A stretch of 6,961 bases of DNA from Oscillospiraceae bacterium (GCA_031261245.1 JAISKU010000086.1:1-6961), one strand, 5' to 3'. Shown: positions 1 to 6,377, counted from the first letter of the stretch. Numbers and translations: made by a program. The notes: generated by a model from the letters alone, not told the origin.

Positions 1-84
1 TACGGTCGCGTCCACGACCTGCGAGAGCGTGTTCTTGTCGTACCGCCCCTCGACGACGATGACCTCGCGAATTTTCGGTTTCAC
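1..84 (-). CDS. Toprim-domain protein, N-terminus only (RNase M5-like / DUF4093 type)
   Basis: Only the first 28 codons are present; the gene continues past the left edge. The GTG start (82-84) overlaps the holA stop TGA (81-83) in a GTGA junction, so translation is probably coupled to holA; I see no clear Shine-Dalgarno of its own. The peptide begins VKPKIREVIVVEGRYDKNTL and continues to VVDATV. The hydrophobic strand followed by EGRYDK is the first strand and acidic motif of a Toprim fold, with Glu12 as the likely catalytic glutamate. RNase M5, which matures 5S rRNA in Firmicutes, starts in the same way. The Tyr-Asp-Lys version is, from memory, more like the related clostridial Toprim-DUF4093 proteins, whose exact role is not settled. 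The missing C-terminal part would decide between them. The Toprim call is fairly sure; the subfamily is not. Confidence 0.72.
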   Translation of the reverse strand, partial: MKPKIREVIVVEGRYDKNTLSQVVDATV

Positions 85-1094
85 GCCGCCGCGAGCCGCG
101 CCAGAAGCTCCACCACACCCTCCATGCCGCCGCCGTCGTTGAGGCGCAGCGCGATCTCACAGCACAGCCGCAGCGCGTTTTTGCACTCCCGCACTTCGAG
201 CTTGCGCGCCGCCGCGAACAGATTGCGCGCCTGAAACTCGTATTTCACGCCCGCGACGGACATCAAATCGGCCGTGCCGCGCTTCCCGTCGAGGTACAGC
301 CGCGCGAGCAGCAGCGAGCGCATCTTTGAGGTCAGCGCGTAGCTTATTCTGTGCGGAACCTCGCGCATCGCGATAAGCTCGTCGAGTATCGAGGCCGCCG
401 TGCGGAAGTCGCGCGCCGCGACGGCGTCGGTGAATTTGTACAGCTCGACGTCGGGAGTGGGCGTCACAAGGGCGTCGATGTCCGCGCGCGTGACCGTCTC
501 GCCCGACGCGTGCGCGGTGAGCTTCTCAATCTCGTTTATCAGGTTCGACATCAGGCCGCCCGTCAGAAACGCGAGGTACTCCGTGTCGGCGGGCGATATC
601 TGCCGCCCGGCGTCCTTGAAGTGGCGGCGAATCCATTTCGTGAGCTCCGCCTGCTCCTGAAGTCCGAATTCCACGACCTCCGCGAGCTTGAAAAGCTCCT
701 TCGCTGCCGCCTGCCGCTTGTCGGCTTTGAACGCTACGGTGTCGCAGATGAAAAGCAGACACACGTGCTCCGGCAGCTCCCGCAAAATGGGCAGCAGGTC
801 GTCCAGACCGGAGGAGAAGTCGAAGTCGGAGACCTCGACAAGCGTGCGCTCCGCGAAAAACGGGAGCGTGTCCACGGCGTCGCGCAGCTCGTCGATACCC
901 GGCGGGGAGGAGTACCGGCGGCAGTTGAAGCCGTCCTCTCCGTCGGGCAAAATTGCGCGGCGCACGTCGGCGGCGCTGCGCTCAAGCAAATACCGCTCCT
1001 CCCCGTGAAATACGTAGCAGCGCCCTATTTTCCCCGAGGAGATAGCCGCGCGAAGCGCGGCGTATCCGGAGTTGTCGGTTTTCTTTTTTGCCAT
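81..1094 (-). CDS. holA: DNA polymerase III delta subunit (clamp loader)
   Basis: A 337-aa protein of normal HolA length. Delta binds and opens the beta sliding clamp within the clamp-loader complex (with DnaX subunits and delta prime), so the clamp can be loaded on primed DNA in the cytoplasm. Recognisable parts are CYVFHGEERYLLE at residues 26-38, the family's N-terminal signature at the position where ATPase relatives carry a P-loop; LPFFAERTLVEV at 77-88, the clamp-contacting region; LTKWIRRHFK at 151-160; and GGLMSNLINEIEKLT at 179-193, which precedes the helical collar domain. As usual for delta there is no Walker A motif. The ATG start has a GGGG-type ribosome site (1100-1103) lying in the end of comEC, 2 nt after whose stop holA begins. 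The comEC-holA order is common in bacteria. holA is essential in the bacteria tested, so this operon is expected to be expressed in growing cells. Confidence 0.95.
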   Translation of the reverse strand: MAKKKTDNSGYAALRAAISSGKIGRCYVFHGEERYLLERSAADVRRAILPDGEDGFNCRRYSSPPGIDELRDAVDTLPFFAERTLVEVSDFDFSSGLDDLLPILRELPEHVCLLFICDTVAFKADKRQAAAKELFKLAEVVEFGLQEQAELTKWIRRHFKDAGRQISPADTEYLAFLTGGLMSNLINEIEKLTAHASGETVTRADIDALVTPTPDVELYKFTDAVAARDFRTAASILDELIAMREVPHRISYALTSKMRSLLLARLYLDGKRGTADLMSVAGVKYEFQARNLFAAARKLEVRECKNALRLCCEIALRLNDGGGMEGVVELLARLAAA

Positions 1095-1096
1095 AC

Positions 1097-3061
1097 TTAC
1101 CCCGCCTTGACAGTTATGTTGCCGAGAATATCCGTCCTGTAGACGGTGATGCCGCGCTCCGCGAAGCGCTCCAGCGTCTCGGGCGCCGGGTGTCCGTAGG
1201 CGTTCCTCGCCCCGACGGAGATGATCGCCGTCTCCGGCCGCACCTCGTCGAGGAAATCCTCTGAATTCGAGTATTTTGAGCCGTGGTGCCCGGCGATAAG
1301 CAGCTCAATGTCCGGCAGCTCGTAGTCCTCGAGCAGCAGCAGCTCCGTCCCGGAGCGCATGTCGCCCGTTATGAGCGCGTCCCACGGCCCGTCGGAGACG
1401 AGAATCGTCAGCCCGACCTCGTTCTCGTCGTACCCTTCAAACGGCGGAAAAATGGTGAGCTCCGAGTCGCCGAAGTTGAATTGCAGCACGTCCGTTACAA
1501 TGATTATATCAGTTTTCAGCGCGTTTGCATAGTCGAGAATTTCGTCCGCGAGCGGCTCGCGCCCGCCGAGGTCGGGGTCGGGGATTATCAGCGTATCGAC
1601 GCGCACGCGGCTCATCAGCTCGACAACCCGTCCCGCGTGATCCGTGTGAAAATGCGTCAGAATCAGCAGATCCACGGGCGGCGTCGTCTCCGACTGCAAA
1701 TACCCCGCCGCGACGAACGCCGGGCTGTCAAAGCCCGTTCCGCCGCAGTCGATCACCGCCGACGCGTCGCCGTCGGAGAGCACGATCGACTGACCCTGCC
1801 CGACGTCGAGCGCCGTGACGCGCAGCCCGCCCTTCGGGGACAGCGACGTCAGCAGCAGCGCGAGGCAGAGCGCCAGAACCGTGCCGCACACGGGATAAAT
1901 CACCTTGCGGAGCTTGCCGCGCAGCAGGAAAAACGCCGCGAACACGGCGTAGACGTACACGAGCCACGCGAGGATGTACGTGTTCGACACGTACACCGCC
2001 GCAAACGGGATTTTCGACAGCCACCGCGCGGCGAGGATTATCCAGTCCGCGGGAAGCCCGGCGACGAGCGCGGCGGCGGAGCCGACGGATACGGATATCA
2101 GCCCGAGTATGCCCGCGATAAGCCCGCCGCAGAAGCAGAACGCCGCCGCCCACAGCGTGACGATGTTCGTGATCGGCGCCACGAGCGAGACGTAGCCGAA
2201 GTAGTGCGCGAGCAGCGGCGTCGAGAACACGAGCGCGCCGATCGTCGTCGCGAGGCTCGCGGACAGAAACCGGCTGACGGGATTGCCTCCGAATTTTTCC
2301 GCCGTCGCCGCGTTTATTCTCGGCGTGATGACGATGATGCCGAGCGTCGAGAGAAAGGAGAGCTGCAAGCTTACCTTCGCGATCAGATTCGGGTCGAACA
2401 GCAGTATTAGCAGCAGCGCCGCGAACACGGACGTCACCCCGTCGCTGCGCCGCCGCGCGAACGGAGCCGCGATGACGAAAATCTGCATGATCACCGCGCG
2501 GCACACGGGCGGCGAGAATCCCGTCACCGCCATGAAGAACACGAGCAGGGGCAGCGCGACCGCGATTCGCAGACGTCTGCTGCGTATCACGAACGATAGC
2601 ATGGACACGAGAAAGGACACGTGCATACCGGACACCGAGACGATGTGCGCGATGCCGGATATGCCGAGCGGCGTGTACACCGCCGGGGTGTGCGTCAGCT
2701 CATGCGCGTCGCCGACCGTTATCGCGCGGATAAACGGCGCCAAACGCACCGGGAACACGCGGTTTATCGAGTCGCCGACGGCCTCCGCGACCTTCGCGGG
2801 ATAATACAGCAGCCACGAGAGGTCAGGTTTCGGTATGTAACCAAAAAGCGCGCACCAAATAAGCCCCGCCGCAAGCGCGGCGACGACTATCGAAATATGC
2901 CGTCGCCACTGCCGCCCGAAGAGCTGCGTCAGTATACGCAAAACAAGACTCGCGGCTGTAACCGCGAATCCGTACTTGATCGGGAGGTACACGGAAAGCG
3001 CGCACGCGGCCGCGAACGCACCGGCGGCGAGCGCAAGCGGGCGCGACACGGTTCTCGTCAC
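1097..3061 (-). CDS. comEC: ComEC/Rec2 family DNA-uptake channel with C-terminal metallo-beta-lactamase domain
   Basis: Membrane protein of 654 aa from the GTG at 3059-3061. ComEC carries single-stranded DNA across the cytoplasmic membrane in natural transformation. In order: N-terminal membrane helices (about residues 8-75); the Competence domain, with SGMHV at 144-148 (the family's SGLHV motif) and many hydrophobic helices to about residue 405; then a soluble metallo-beta-lactamase domain with LDVGQGQS (419-425 region), the metal-binding HFHTDH (470-475), TGD (565-567), HHGSKYS (592-598) and YGHP (622-625). All key metal-site motifs look intact. The protein is shorter than typical ComEC (about 750-800 aa), and the soluble OB-fold segment normally between early helices and the Competence domain appears absent. 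The GTG start is preferred because AAAAAGGA sits 8 nt upstream; an in-frame TTG at 3109 would add 16 residues but lacks a ribosome site. The gene begins 4 nt after the small upstream gene. No comEA is seen next to it, so transformation ability is not proven. Confidence 0.93.
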   Translation of the reverse strand: MTRTVSRPLALAAGAFAAACALSVYLPIKYGFAVTAASLVLRILTQLFGRQWRRHISIVVAALAAGLIWCALFGYIPKPDLSWLLYYPAKVAEAVGDSINRVFPVRLAPFIRAITVGDAHELTHTPAVYTPLGISGIAHIVSVSGMHVSFLVSMLSFVIRSRRLRIAVALPLLVFFMAVTGFSPPVCRAVIMQIFVIAAPFARRRSDGVTSVFAALLLILLFDPNLIAKVSLQLSFLSTLGIIVITPRINAATAEKFGGNPVSRFLSASLATTIGALVFSTPLLAHYFGYVSLVAPITNIVTLWAAAFCFCGGLIAGILGLISVSVGSAAALVAGLPADWIILAARWLSKIPFAAVYVSNTYILAWLVYVYAVFAAFFLLRGKLRKVIYPVCGTVLALCLALLLTSLSPKGGLRVTALDVGQGQSIVLSDGDASAVIDCGGTGFDSPAFVAAGYLQSETTPPVDLLILTHFHTDHAGRVVELMSRVRVDTLIIPDPDLGGREPLADEILDYANALKTDIIIVTDVLQFNFGDSELTIFPPFEGYDENEVGLTILVSDGPWDALITGDMRSGTELLLLEDYELPDIELLIAGHHGSKYSNSEDFLDEVRPETAIISVGARNAYGHPAPETLERFAERGITVYRTDILGNITVKAG

Positions 3062-3065
3062 CGCG

Positions 3066-3263
3066 TCAGTCCTTTTTCTCGCTTCCGTCCACAAACTCGA
3101 GGTTTTCAAGCGCGAATTTGATGGCCATGTTGATAATTTTATTACGCGAAAGCCCGCTTTTTAACGCGGCGGCCTCTAATTTTGCGTTATCCTCAGCGTC
3201 GATGCGTATAGTCATAGTAACAGCGGGCTCGTTTTTTGTGCCAACGATGAACTTTTTATCCAT
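3066..3263 (-). CDS. Small ribbon-helix-helix (CopG/Arc-like) protein, putative DNA-binding regulator
   Basis: Encodes 65 aa from the ATG at 3261-3263, preceded by AGAGGTGA. The layout fits a ribbon-helix-helix fold: a short beta strand TMTIRID (about residues 16-22), a first helix DAEDNAKLEAAALKSG (22-37), a turn L-S-R-N, and a second helix KIINMAIKFALENLEF (41-56), then a charged tail. The 'S-R-N-K-I-I-N-M-A-I' stretch resembles the helix 2 start of CopG/MetJ-type proteins. Such proteins act as dimers whose beta sheet enters the DNA major groove at inverted repeats. It is the first gene of the comEC-holA operon and its stop lies 4 nt before comEC. No toxin partner is adjacent, so I favour an autoregulator or orphan antitoxin-like protein. 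A perfect inverted repeat lies about 60 bp upstream and is a natural candidate target; that link is inference. Its codons are less G/C-ended than its neighbours. Confidence 0.75.
   Translation of the reverse strand: MDKKFIVGTKNEPAVTMTIRIDAEDNAKLEAAALKSGLSRNKIINMAIKFALENLEFVDGSEKKD
3069..3076 (-). promoter_or_regulatory. Ribosome binding site deciding the comEC GTG start
   Basis: On the minus strand AAAAAGGAC occurs at the end of the upstream small gene, with its last purine 8 nt before the GTG at 3061. The small gene's stop TGA (3066-3068) lies between the site and the start, a layout expected for translational coupling. It supports the GTG over the upstream TTG at 3109. Confidence 0.65.
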
Positions 3264-3268
3264 GCTAT

Positions 3269-3276
3269 CACCTCTG
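3269..3276 (-). promoter_or_regulatory. Ribosome binding site of the small ribbon-helix-helix gene
   Basis: AGAGGTGA reads on the minus strand 5 nt before the ATG at 3261-3263. It selects this ATG over an in-frame GTG at 3279-3281, whose use would place the ribosome site inside the coding region. Confidence 0.7.
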
Positions 3277-3282
3277 AACACA

Positions 3283-3288
3283 ATTATA
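3283..3288 (-). promoter_or_regulatory. Possible -10 element of the leftward comEC-holA operon
   Basis: A perfect TATAAT reads leftward in the AT-rich divergent region. No good -35 hexamer lies 16-18 nt upstream; the 17-nt position reads TATTAC. Transcription from here would start around 3276, leaving a leader of only about a dozen bases that starts at the ribosome site. That is short, so the true promoter may lie farther upstream, overlapping the inverted repeat. Confidence 0.35.
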
Positions 3289-3320
3289 ATTCCGATTCAG
3301 AAGCGGTAATATAACATGAA

Positions 3321-3342
3321 ATGCAAACATAATTGTTTGCAT
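3321..3342. promoter_or_regulatory. Perfect inverted repeat, candidate operator in the divergent control region
   Basis: Arms ATGCAAACA (3321-3329) and TGTTTGCAT (3334-3342) are exact reverse complements separated by TAAT. The whole site is 22 bp, a size usual for a dimeric repressor. It ends 11 nt before the -35 box of the rightward promoter and lies about 58 nt upstream of the start codon of the leftward operon, so a bound protein could affect either or both. It is not followed by a T tract in either direction that would suggest a terminator, and its arms are AT-rich, which favours protein binding over an RNA hairpin. The cognate regulator is unknown; the adjacent ribbon-helix-helix protein is one candidate. 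Confidence 0.6.
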
Positions 3343-3353
3343 ATTATTATTCA

Positions 3354-3382
3354 TTGACAATTAATTTTTACTTTGATATTAT
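3354..3382 (+). promoter_or_regulatory. Strong sigma-A type promoter for the ligase-transporter-iorA genes
   Basis: A consensus -35 TTGACA (3354-3359), an exact 17-nt spacer and the -10 TATTAT (3377-3382, one mismatch to TATAAT) give a near-ideal housekeeping promoter. The expected start site near 3389 leaves a leader of about 25 nt before the ATG at 3414, with the ribosome site inside it. No attenuator or riboswitch fits in such a short leader, so control is more likely by a protein at the upstream inverted repeat. Confidence 0.82.
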
Positions 3383-3399
3383 GTATTGCAGTTTTTATT

Positions 3400-3406
3400 G
3401 GGAGGG
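3400..3406 (+). promoter_or_regulatory. Ribosome binding site deciding the ligase start
   Basis: GGGAGGG lies 7 nt before the ATG at 3414-3416. It fixes that ATG as the start; the open frame extends back to a TTG at 3333, but that part overlaps the promoter and operator candidate. Confidence 0.8.
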
Positions 3407-3413
3407 CAAGCAT

Positions 3414-5054
3414 ATGCCAATTACGGAAATACTTGAAAAAAACGCCGAGCTGTACGGCGCGGAGACGGCACTTATTGAGATAAACCCGGAGCGCGCGGCA
3501 GGACGCCGCGTGACATGGCGCGAGTATGAGCTCGTGGAGCCGACGCGCTCACCCCATCACCGCCGTGAGATAACGTGGAGCGTGTTCAACGAAAAGGCGA
3601 ACCGCATGGCGAATCTGCTGATCTCGCGCGGCATTGGCGGCGGCGAAAAGGTCGCGATTCTCATGACGAACTGCCTTGAGTGGCTGCCGGTGTACTTCGG
3701 GATTCTCAAGACGGGCGCGACGGTCGTGCCCATGAACTTCCGCTACTCTGCGGAGGAGATAAAGTATTGCCTCGGGCTCGCCGAGGTGGATATGCTGATT
3801 TTCGGCCCGGAATTCATCGGGCGCATCGAGGAGATAGCCGACGGACTGCCGGAGGAGCTCGCGCTCATGTTCTGCGGCGAGGAGGCGTGCCCGAGCTTTG
3901 CGGAGAGCTACGCGGAGCTGACGGCGAACTGCTCCTCCGCCTCGCCGGACGTCGTGATAACGGACGAGGACGTGGCGGCAATCTACTTCTCGTCGGGCAC
4001 CACGGGCTTCCCGAAAGCGATTCTGCACAGCCACGAGAGCCTCATGCACGCGTGCCGCGTGGAGCAGGCGCACCACGGACAGACGCACGAGGACGTGTTC
4101 CTCTGTATCCCGCCGCTGTACCACACGGGCGCGAAGATGCACTGGTTCGGGAGCTTCCTCGTCGGCGGAAAGGCCGTGCTGCTAAAGGGCACGAATCCCG
4201 AATATATTCTTGACGCGGTGTCGCGTGAGAAATGCACAATCGTGTGGCTGCTCGTGCCGTGGGCGCAGGACGTGCTGCTCGCGCTTGAGCGCGGCGATAT
4301 CAAGCTCGCCGACTACCCGAACCTCTCGCAGTGGCGGCTAATGCACATCGGGGCGCAGCCCGTGCCGCAGAGCCTCGTGCGCCGCTGGCTTGAGGTGTTT
4401 CCGAATCACCAGTACGACACGAACTACGGCCTGTCGGAGTCCATCGGCCCCGGCTGCGTGCACCTCGGAATGGAGAACGTGCACAAGGTTGGCGCGATAG
4501 GCGTCCCCGGCTTCGGCTGGGAGGTCAAGATCATCGGCGAGGACGGCGCGCCGGTCGCGGAGGGCGATGTGGGCGAGCTGTGCGTCAAGGGCCCTGGCGT
4601 CATGCTGCGCTACTACAACGACGAGAAGGCGACGGCGGAGAGTCTGCGCGACGGCTGGCTGCTCACGGGAGACATGGCGCGGCGAGACGAGGACGGCTTT
4701 ATCTTCCTCGTTGACCGCAAAAAGGACGTCATCATCACGGGCGGAGAGAACATCTACCCCGTGCAGATTGAAAATTTCCTCGCCGCGCACCCGGATATCA
4801 GGGACGTGGCGGTTATCGGACTGCCGGAGGCGCGCCTCGGCGAGATAACGGCGGCGATAATCGAAGTAAAGCCGGGGAAAACGCTCACGGAGGAGGACGT
4901 GAACACGTTCTGCCACGAGCTGCCGCGCTATAAGCGCCCGAGGAAAATAATCTTCGCCGACGTGCCGCGCAACGCGACGGGAAAAATCGAGAAACCAAAG
5001 CTGCGCAAAATCTACGGCGCGACGGACATCGTCGCCGCACAGAATGAATCATAA
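3414..5054 (+). CDS. AMP-forming acyl-CoA synthetase (ANL superfamily), substrate unknown
   Basis: A 546-aa cytoplasmic enzyme of the acyl-adenylate-forming family. It should activate a carboxylic acid with ATP to an acyl-AMP and then pass the acyl group to coenzyme A, releasing AMP and pyrophosphate. Diagnostic motifs, all intact: the phosphate-binding loop YFSSGTTGFPKA (residues 191-202); the NYGLSES motif (337-343) contacting adenine and magnesium; the ribose-binding aspartate in LLTGD (Asp420); the hinge DRKKD (434-438) on which the C-terminal domain swings; GGENIYP (443-449); and NATGKIEK (520-527) with catalytic Lys524. Length and arrangement match medium/long-chain fatty-acid or crotonobetaine/carnitine-type CoA ligases rather than the shorter phenylacetate-CoA ligase PaaK (about 430 aa). 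First gene of the rightward operon, ending in tandem TAA stops 21 nt before the transporter. The iorA gene downstream suggests an aryl or amino-acid-derived acid as substrate, which is inference. Confidence 0.92.
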   Translation: MPITEILEKNAELYGAETALIEINPERAAGRRVTWREYELVEPTRSPHHRREITWSVFNEKANRMANLLISRGIGGGEKVAILMTNCLEWLPVYFGILKTGATVVPMNFRYSAEEIKYCLGLAEVDMLIFGPEFIGRIEEIADGLPEELALMFCGEEACPSFAESYAELTANCSSASPDVVITDEDVAAIYFSSGTTGFPKAILHSHESLMHACRVEQAHHGQTHEDVFLCIPPLYHTGAKMHWFGSFLVGGKAVLLKGTNPEYILDAVSREKCTIVWLLVPWAQDVLLALERGDIKLADYPNLSQWRLMHIGAQPVPQSLVRRWLEVFPNHQYDTNYGLSESIGPGCVHLGMENVHKVGAIGVPGFGWEVKIIGEDGAPVAEGDVGELCVKGPGVMLRYYNDEKATAESLRDGWLLTGDMARRDEDGFIFLVDRKKDVIITGGENIYPVQIENFLAAHPDIRDVAVIGLPEARLGEITAAIIEVKPGKTLTEEDVNTFCHELPRYKRPRKIIFADVPRNATGKIEKPKLRKIYGATDIVAAQNES

Positions 5055-5075
5055 TAAATAATAAGGGGATTGAAA

Positions 5076-6293
5076 ATGAAAGTAAACAACACGGAGAGAT
5101 GGCTGCGGCTCGCTTTCGCGACTGTCGTACTGCTGTTCGCGGGAATTATCTACGCGTGGAGCGCGATTCGCTCGCCGTTTGAGGACGCCGCGTTCGGCTG
5201 GAACGGTACACAGCTCGCGCTCAACTACACGCTTACAGTCGTGTTTTTCTGCCTCGGCGGCTTCGTCGCGGGTCTGCTGACGAATAAGACAAAGCCGCTG
5301 CACCGCCTCGGCGCGGGCGCGATACTGCTCGGCGGCGGGTTCCTGCTCACCTCGCTCATGGCCCCGGGCGCGAACATCGTCCGCCTGTACGTGACGTACG
5401 GCGTGATGTCGGGTCTCGGCGTCGGCCTCGCGTACACGACGATTATCGGCCTGACCTCCGCGTGGTTCCCCGACAAAAAGGGTCTGTGCTCCGGCGTCAT
5501 GCTCTTCGGCTTCGGCTTCACGTCGCTGACGATCGGCAACATCGCCAAGGCGCTGATTAAACCCGAAAGCCTCGGCTGGAGCGCGACGTACAAGATTATC
5601 GCCGTCGCCCTTTTCGTGGTGTTCGCGATTGCGGCGTTTGTGATCCGCCCCCCGAAACCTGGTACGGTTTTCCCGGAGGCGAAAGCGGGCAAGGGCAAAA
5701 AGGCCGCCGTCACGGCTGACCGCGACTTCACGACGAAGGAAATGCTCGGGCGCTCGTCGTTCTGGCGGCTGTTCATTCTGATTACGCTCGTCGCCGCCAT
5801 CGGCTCCGCCGCGCTCGCAATCTCGACAAATGTGCTCAAGGAGCTCAATCCGGGGACGAACGCCGTGCTGATTTTCACCGTAATCTCCGTGTTCAACGCC
5901 CTCGGGCGGCTGATTTCCGGCGCGCTGTTTGACCGCGTAGGCGCTCGCAAGACGCAGTATTTCATCGCCGCGTTCGCGCTCGCCGCGCCGCTGATCGTCG
6001 TGATTTCGCTCCTCACGGGCAGCCTTGTTCTCGGCATAATCGGCCTCGCGCTGTGCATCTTCTCGTACGGCTTCTGCCCGACGATTTCGAGCGTTTTTGT
6101 CTCCGGCTTCTACGGCACGAAGAGCTTCTCGCTCAACTTCTCGATCATGAACCTGATTCTGATACCCGCGCCATTCGCGCCGACAATCGCGATGTCGATC
6201 AAGGGCGACGGGACTTTCCTGCTGCCGTTCCTGATTTTCACGGTTCTCGCGGCTCTCGCGGGCGTAATAAATCTCTCGATAAAAAAAGCGTAA
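5076..6293 (+). CDS. MFS transporter, oxalate/formate antiporter (OFA) family-like
   Basis: A 405-aa inner-membrane carrier with about 12 predicted helices in two halves separated by a lysine-rich cytoplasmic loop (about 191-226). OFA traits are the GIIYAWS motif in helix 1 (residues 23-29), WFPDKKGLCSG (130-140), the typical family segment after helix 4, and GRLISGALFDRVGARKT (277-293), the second-half copy of the MFS loop signature. The family includes OxlT, which exchanges oxalate for formate, but many members carry other monocarboxylates. I therefore infer carboxylate uptake, export or exchange without naming a substrate. The ATG at 5076 is preferred because AAGGGGA ends 6 nt before it; a TTG at 5070 would add only two residues and lie next to the ribosome site. 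It follows the ligase by 21 nt, so co-transcription is very likely. The stop codon lies inside the first copy of a 26-bp tandem duplication. Confidence 0.9.
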   Translation: MKVNNTERWLRLAFATVVLLFAGIIYAWSAIRSPFEDAAFGWNGTQLALNYTLTVVFFCLGGFVAGLLTNKTKPLHRLGAGAILLGGGFLLTSLMAPGANIVRLYVTYGVMSGLGVGLAYTTIIGLTSAWFPDKKGLCSGVMLFGFGFTSLTIGNIAKALIKPESLGWSATYKIIAVALFVVFAIAAFVIRPPKPGTVFPEAKAGKGKKAAVTADRDFTTKEMLGRSSFWRLFILITLVAAIGSAALAISTNVLKELNPGTNAVLIFTVISVFNALGRLISGALFDRVGARKTQYFIAAFALAAPLIVVISLLTGSLVLGIIGLALCIFSYGFCPTISSVFVSGFYGTKSFSLNFSIMNLILIPAPFAPTIAMSIKGDGTFLLPFLIFTVLAALAGVINLSIKKA

Positions 6294-6332
6294 TGCCCCT
6301 GTCATTAAAAAAAGCGTAATGCCCCTGTCATT
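6281..6332. repeat. Perfect 26-bp tandem duplication across the end of the transporter gene
   Basis: The unit starts with seven A residues followed by GCGTAATGCCCCTGTCATT. It occurs at 6281-6306 and again directly at 6307-6332 with no mismatch. The first copy holds the last codons (Lys-Lys-Ala) and TAA stop of the transporter, and the second is an untranslated echo of them. The identity points to a recent event such as replication slippage. Confidence 0.93.
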
Positions 6333-6354
6333 CAGAGCGAAGCGAAGAATCTTC
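6326..6354. repeat. Dispersed-repeat-like sequence between transporter and iorA
   Basis: The stretch beginning TGTCATTCAGAG and continuing CGAAGCGAAGAATC closely resembles a short motif (TGTCATTCTGAGCGAAG and onward) that I recall as recurring many times between genes in diverse bacteria. Here one base differs from that version. GAAGA-A-TCTTC at 6344-6354 is a small inverted repeat. Copy number in this genome cannot be judged, as I see only one full copy in the window. The tandem duplication just upstream includes its first bases. Confidence 0.5.
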
Positions 6355-6377
6355 ACAAAATTCTGCGGAGGATTTCA

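Noticed and set aside
351..1142. Plus-strand open frame of 263 codons opposite holA
   Set aside because: Arg-rich shadow frame crossing the holA-comEC junction on the opposite strand; holA is clearly the real gene.
1283..2410. Plus-strand open frame of 375 codons opposite comEC
   Set aside because: Low-complexity Arg/Glu/Gln-rich translation mirroring comEC codon bias; no recognisable motif and comEC is certain on the other strand.
1728..2504. Second minus-strand frame of 258 codons inside comEC
   Set aside because: It is out of frame with comEC, whose motifs continue unbroken through this region, and its translation is Arg/Ala-rich without motifs.
3062..3109. Upstream TTG start for comEC, adding 16 residues
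   Set aside because: It would overlap the small gene by 44 nt and has no ribosome site, while the GTG at 3061 is well placed after AAAAAGGA. It cannot be fully excluded.
3321..3342. The palindrome as a transcription terminator
   Set aside because: Arms are AT-rich, no T tract follows, and it lies between divergent start regions where no transcript needs to end.
3333..3413. 27-codon N-terminal extension of the ligase from a TTG
   Set aside because: It overlaps the promoter and inverted repeat, has no ribosome site, and its composition is unlike the rest of the protein. The ATG at 3414 has a strong site.
3680..4213. Plus-strand frame of 177 codons inside the ligase gene
   Set aside because: Out-of-frame Arg/Gly-rich shadow; the ligase frame carries the phosphate-binding loop across the same bases.
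5049..6356. Long minus-strand open frame (435 codons) opposite the transporter
   Set aside because: It is extremely rich in Arg, Glu, Asp and Gln with no domain pattern, as expected for the antisense of a GC-rich membrane-protein gene. The plus strand carries a clear MFS protein with a ribosome site.
6333..6377. Terminator between the transporter and iorA
   Set aside because: Only weak inverted repeats (GAAGA/TCTTC and AGAAT/ATTCT) occur, with no GC-rich stem or T tract.
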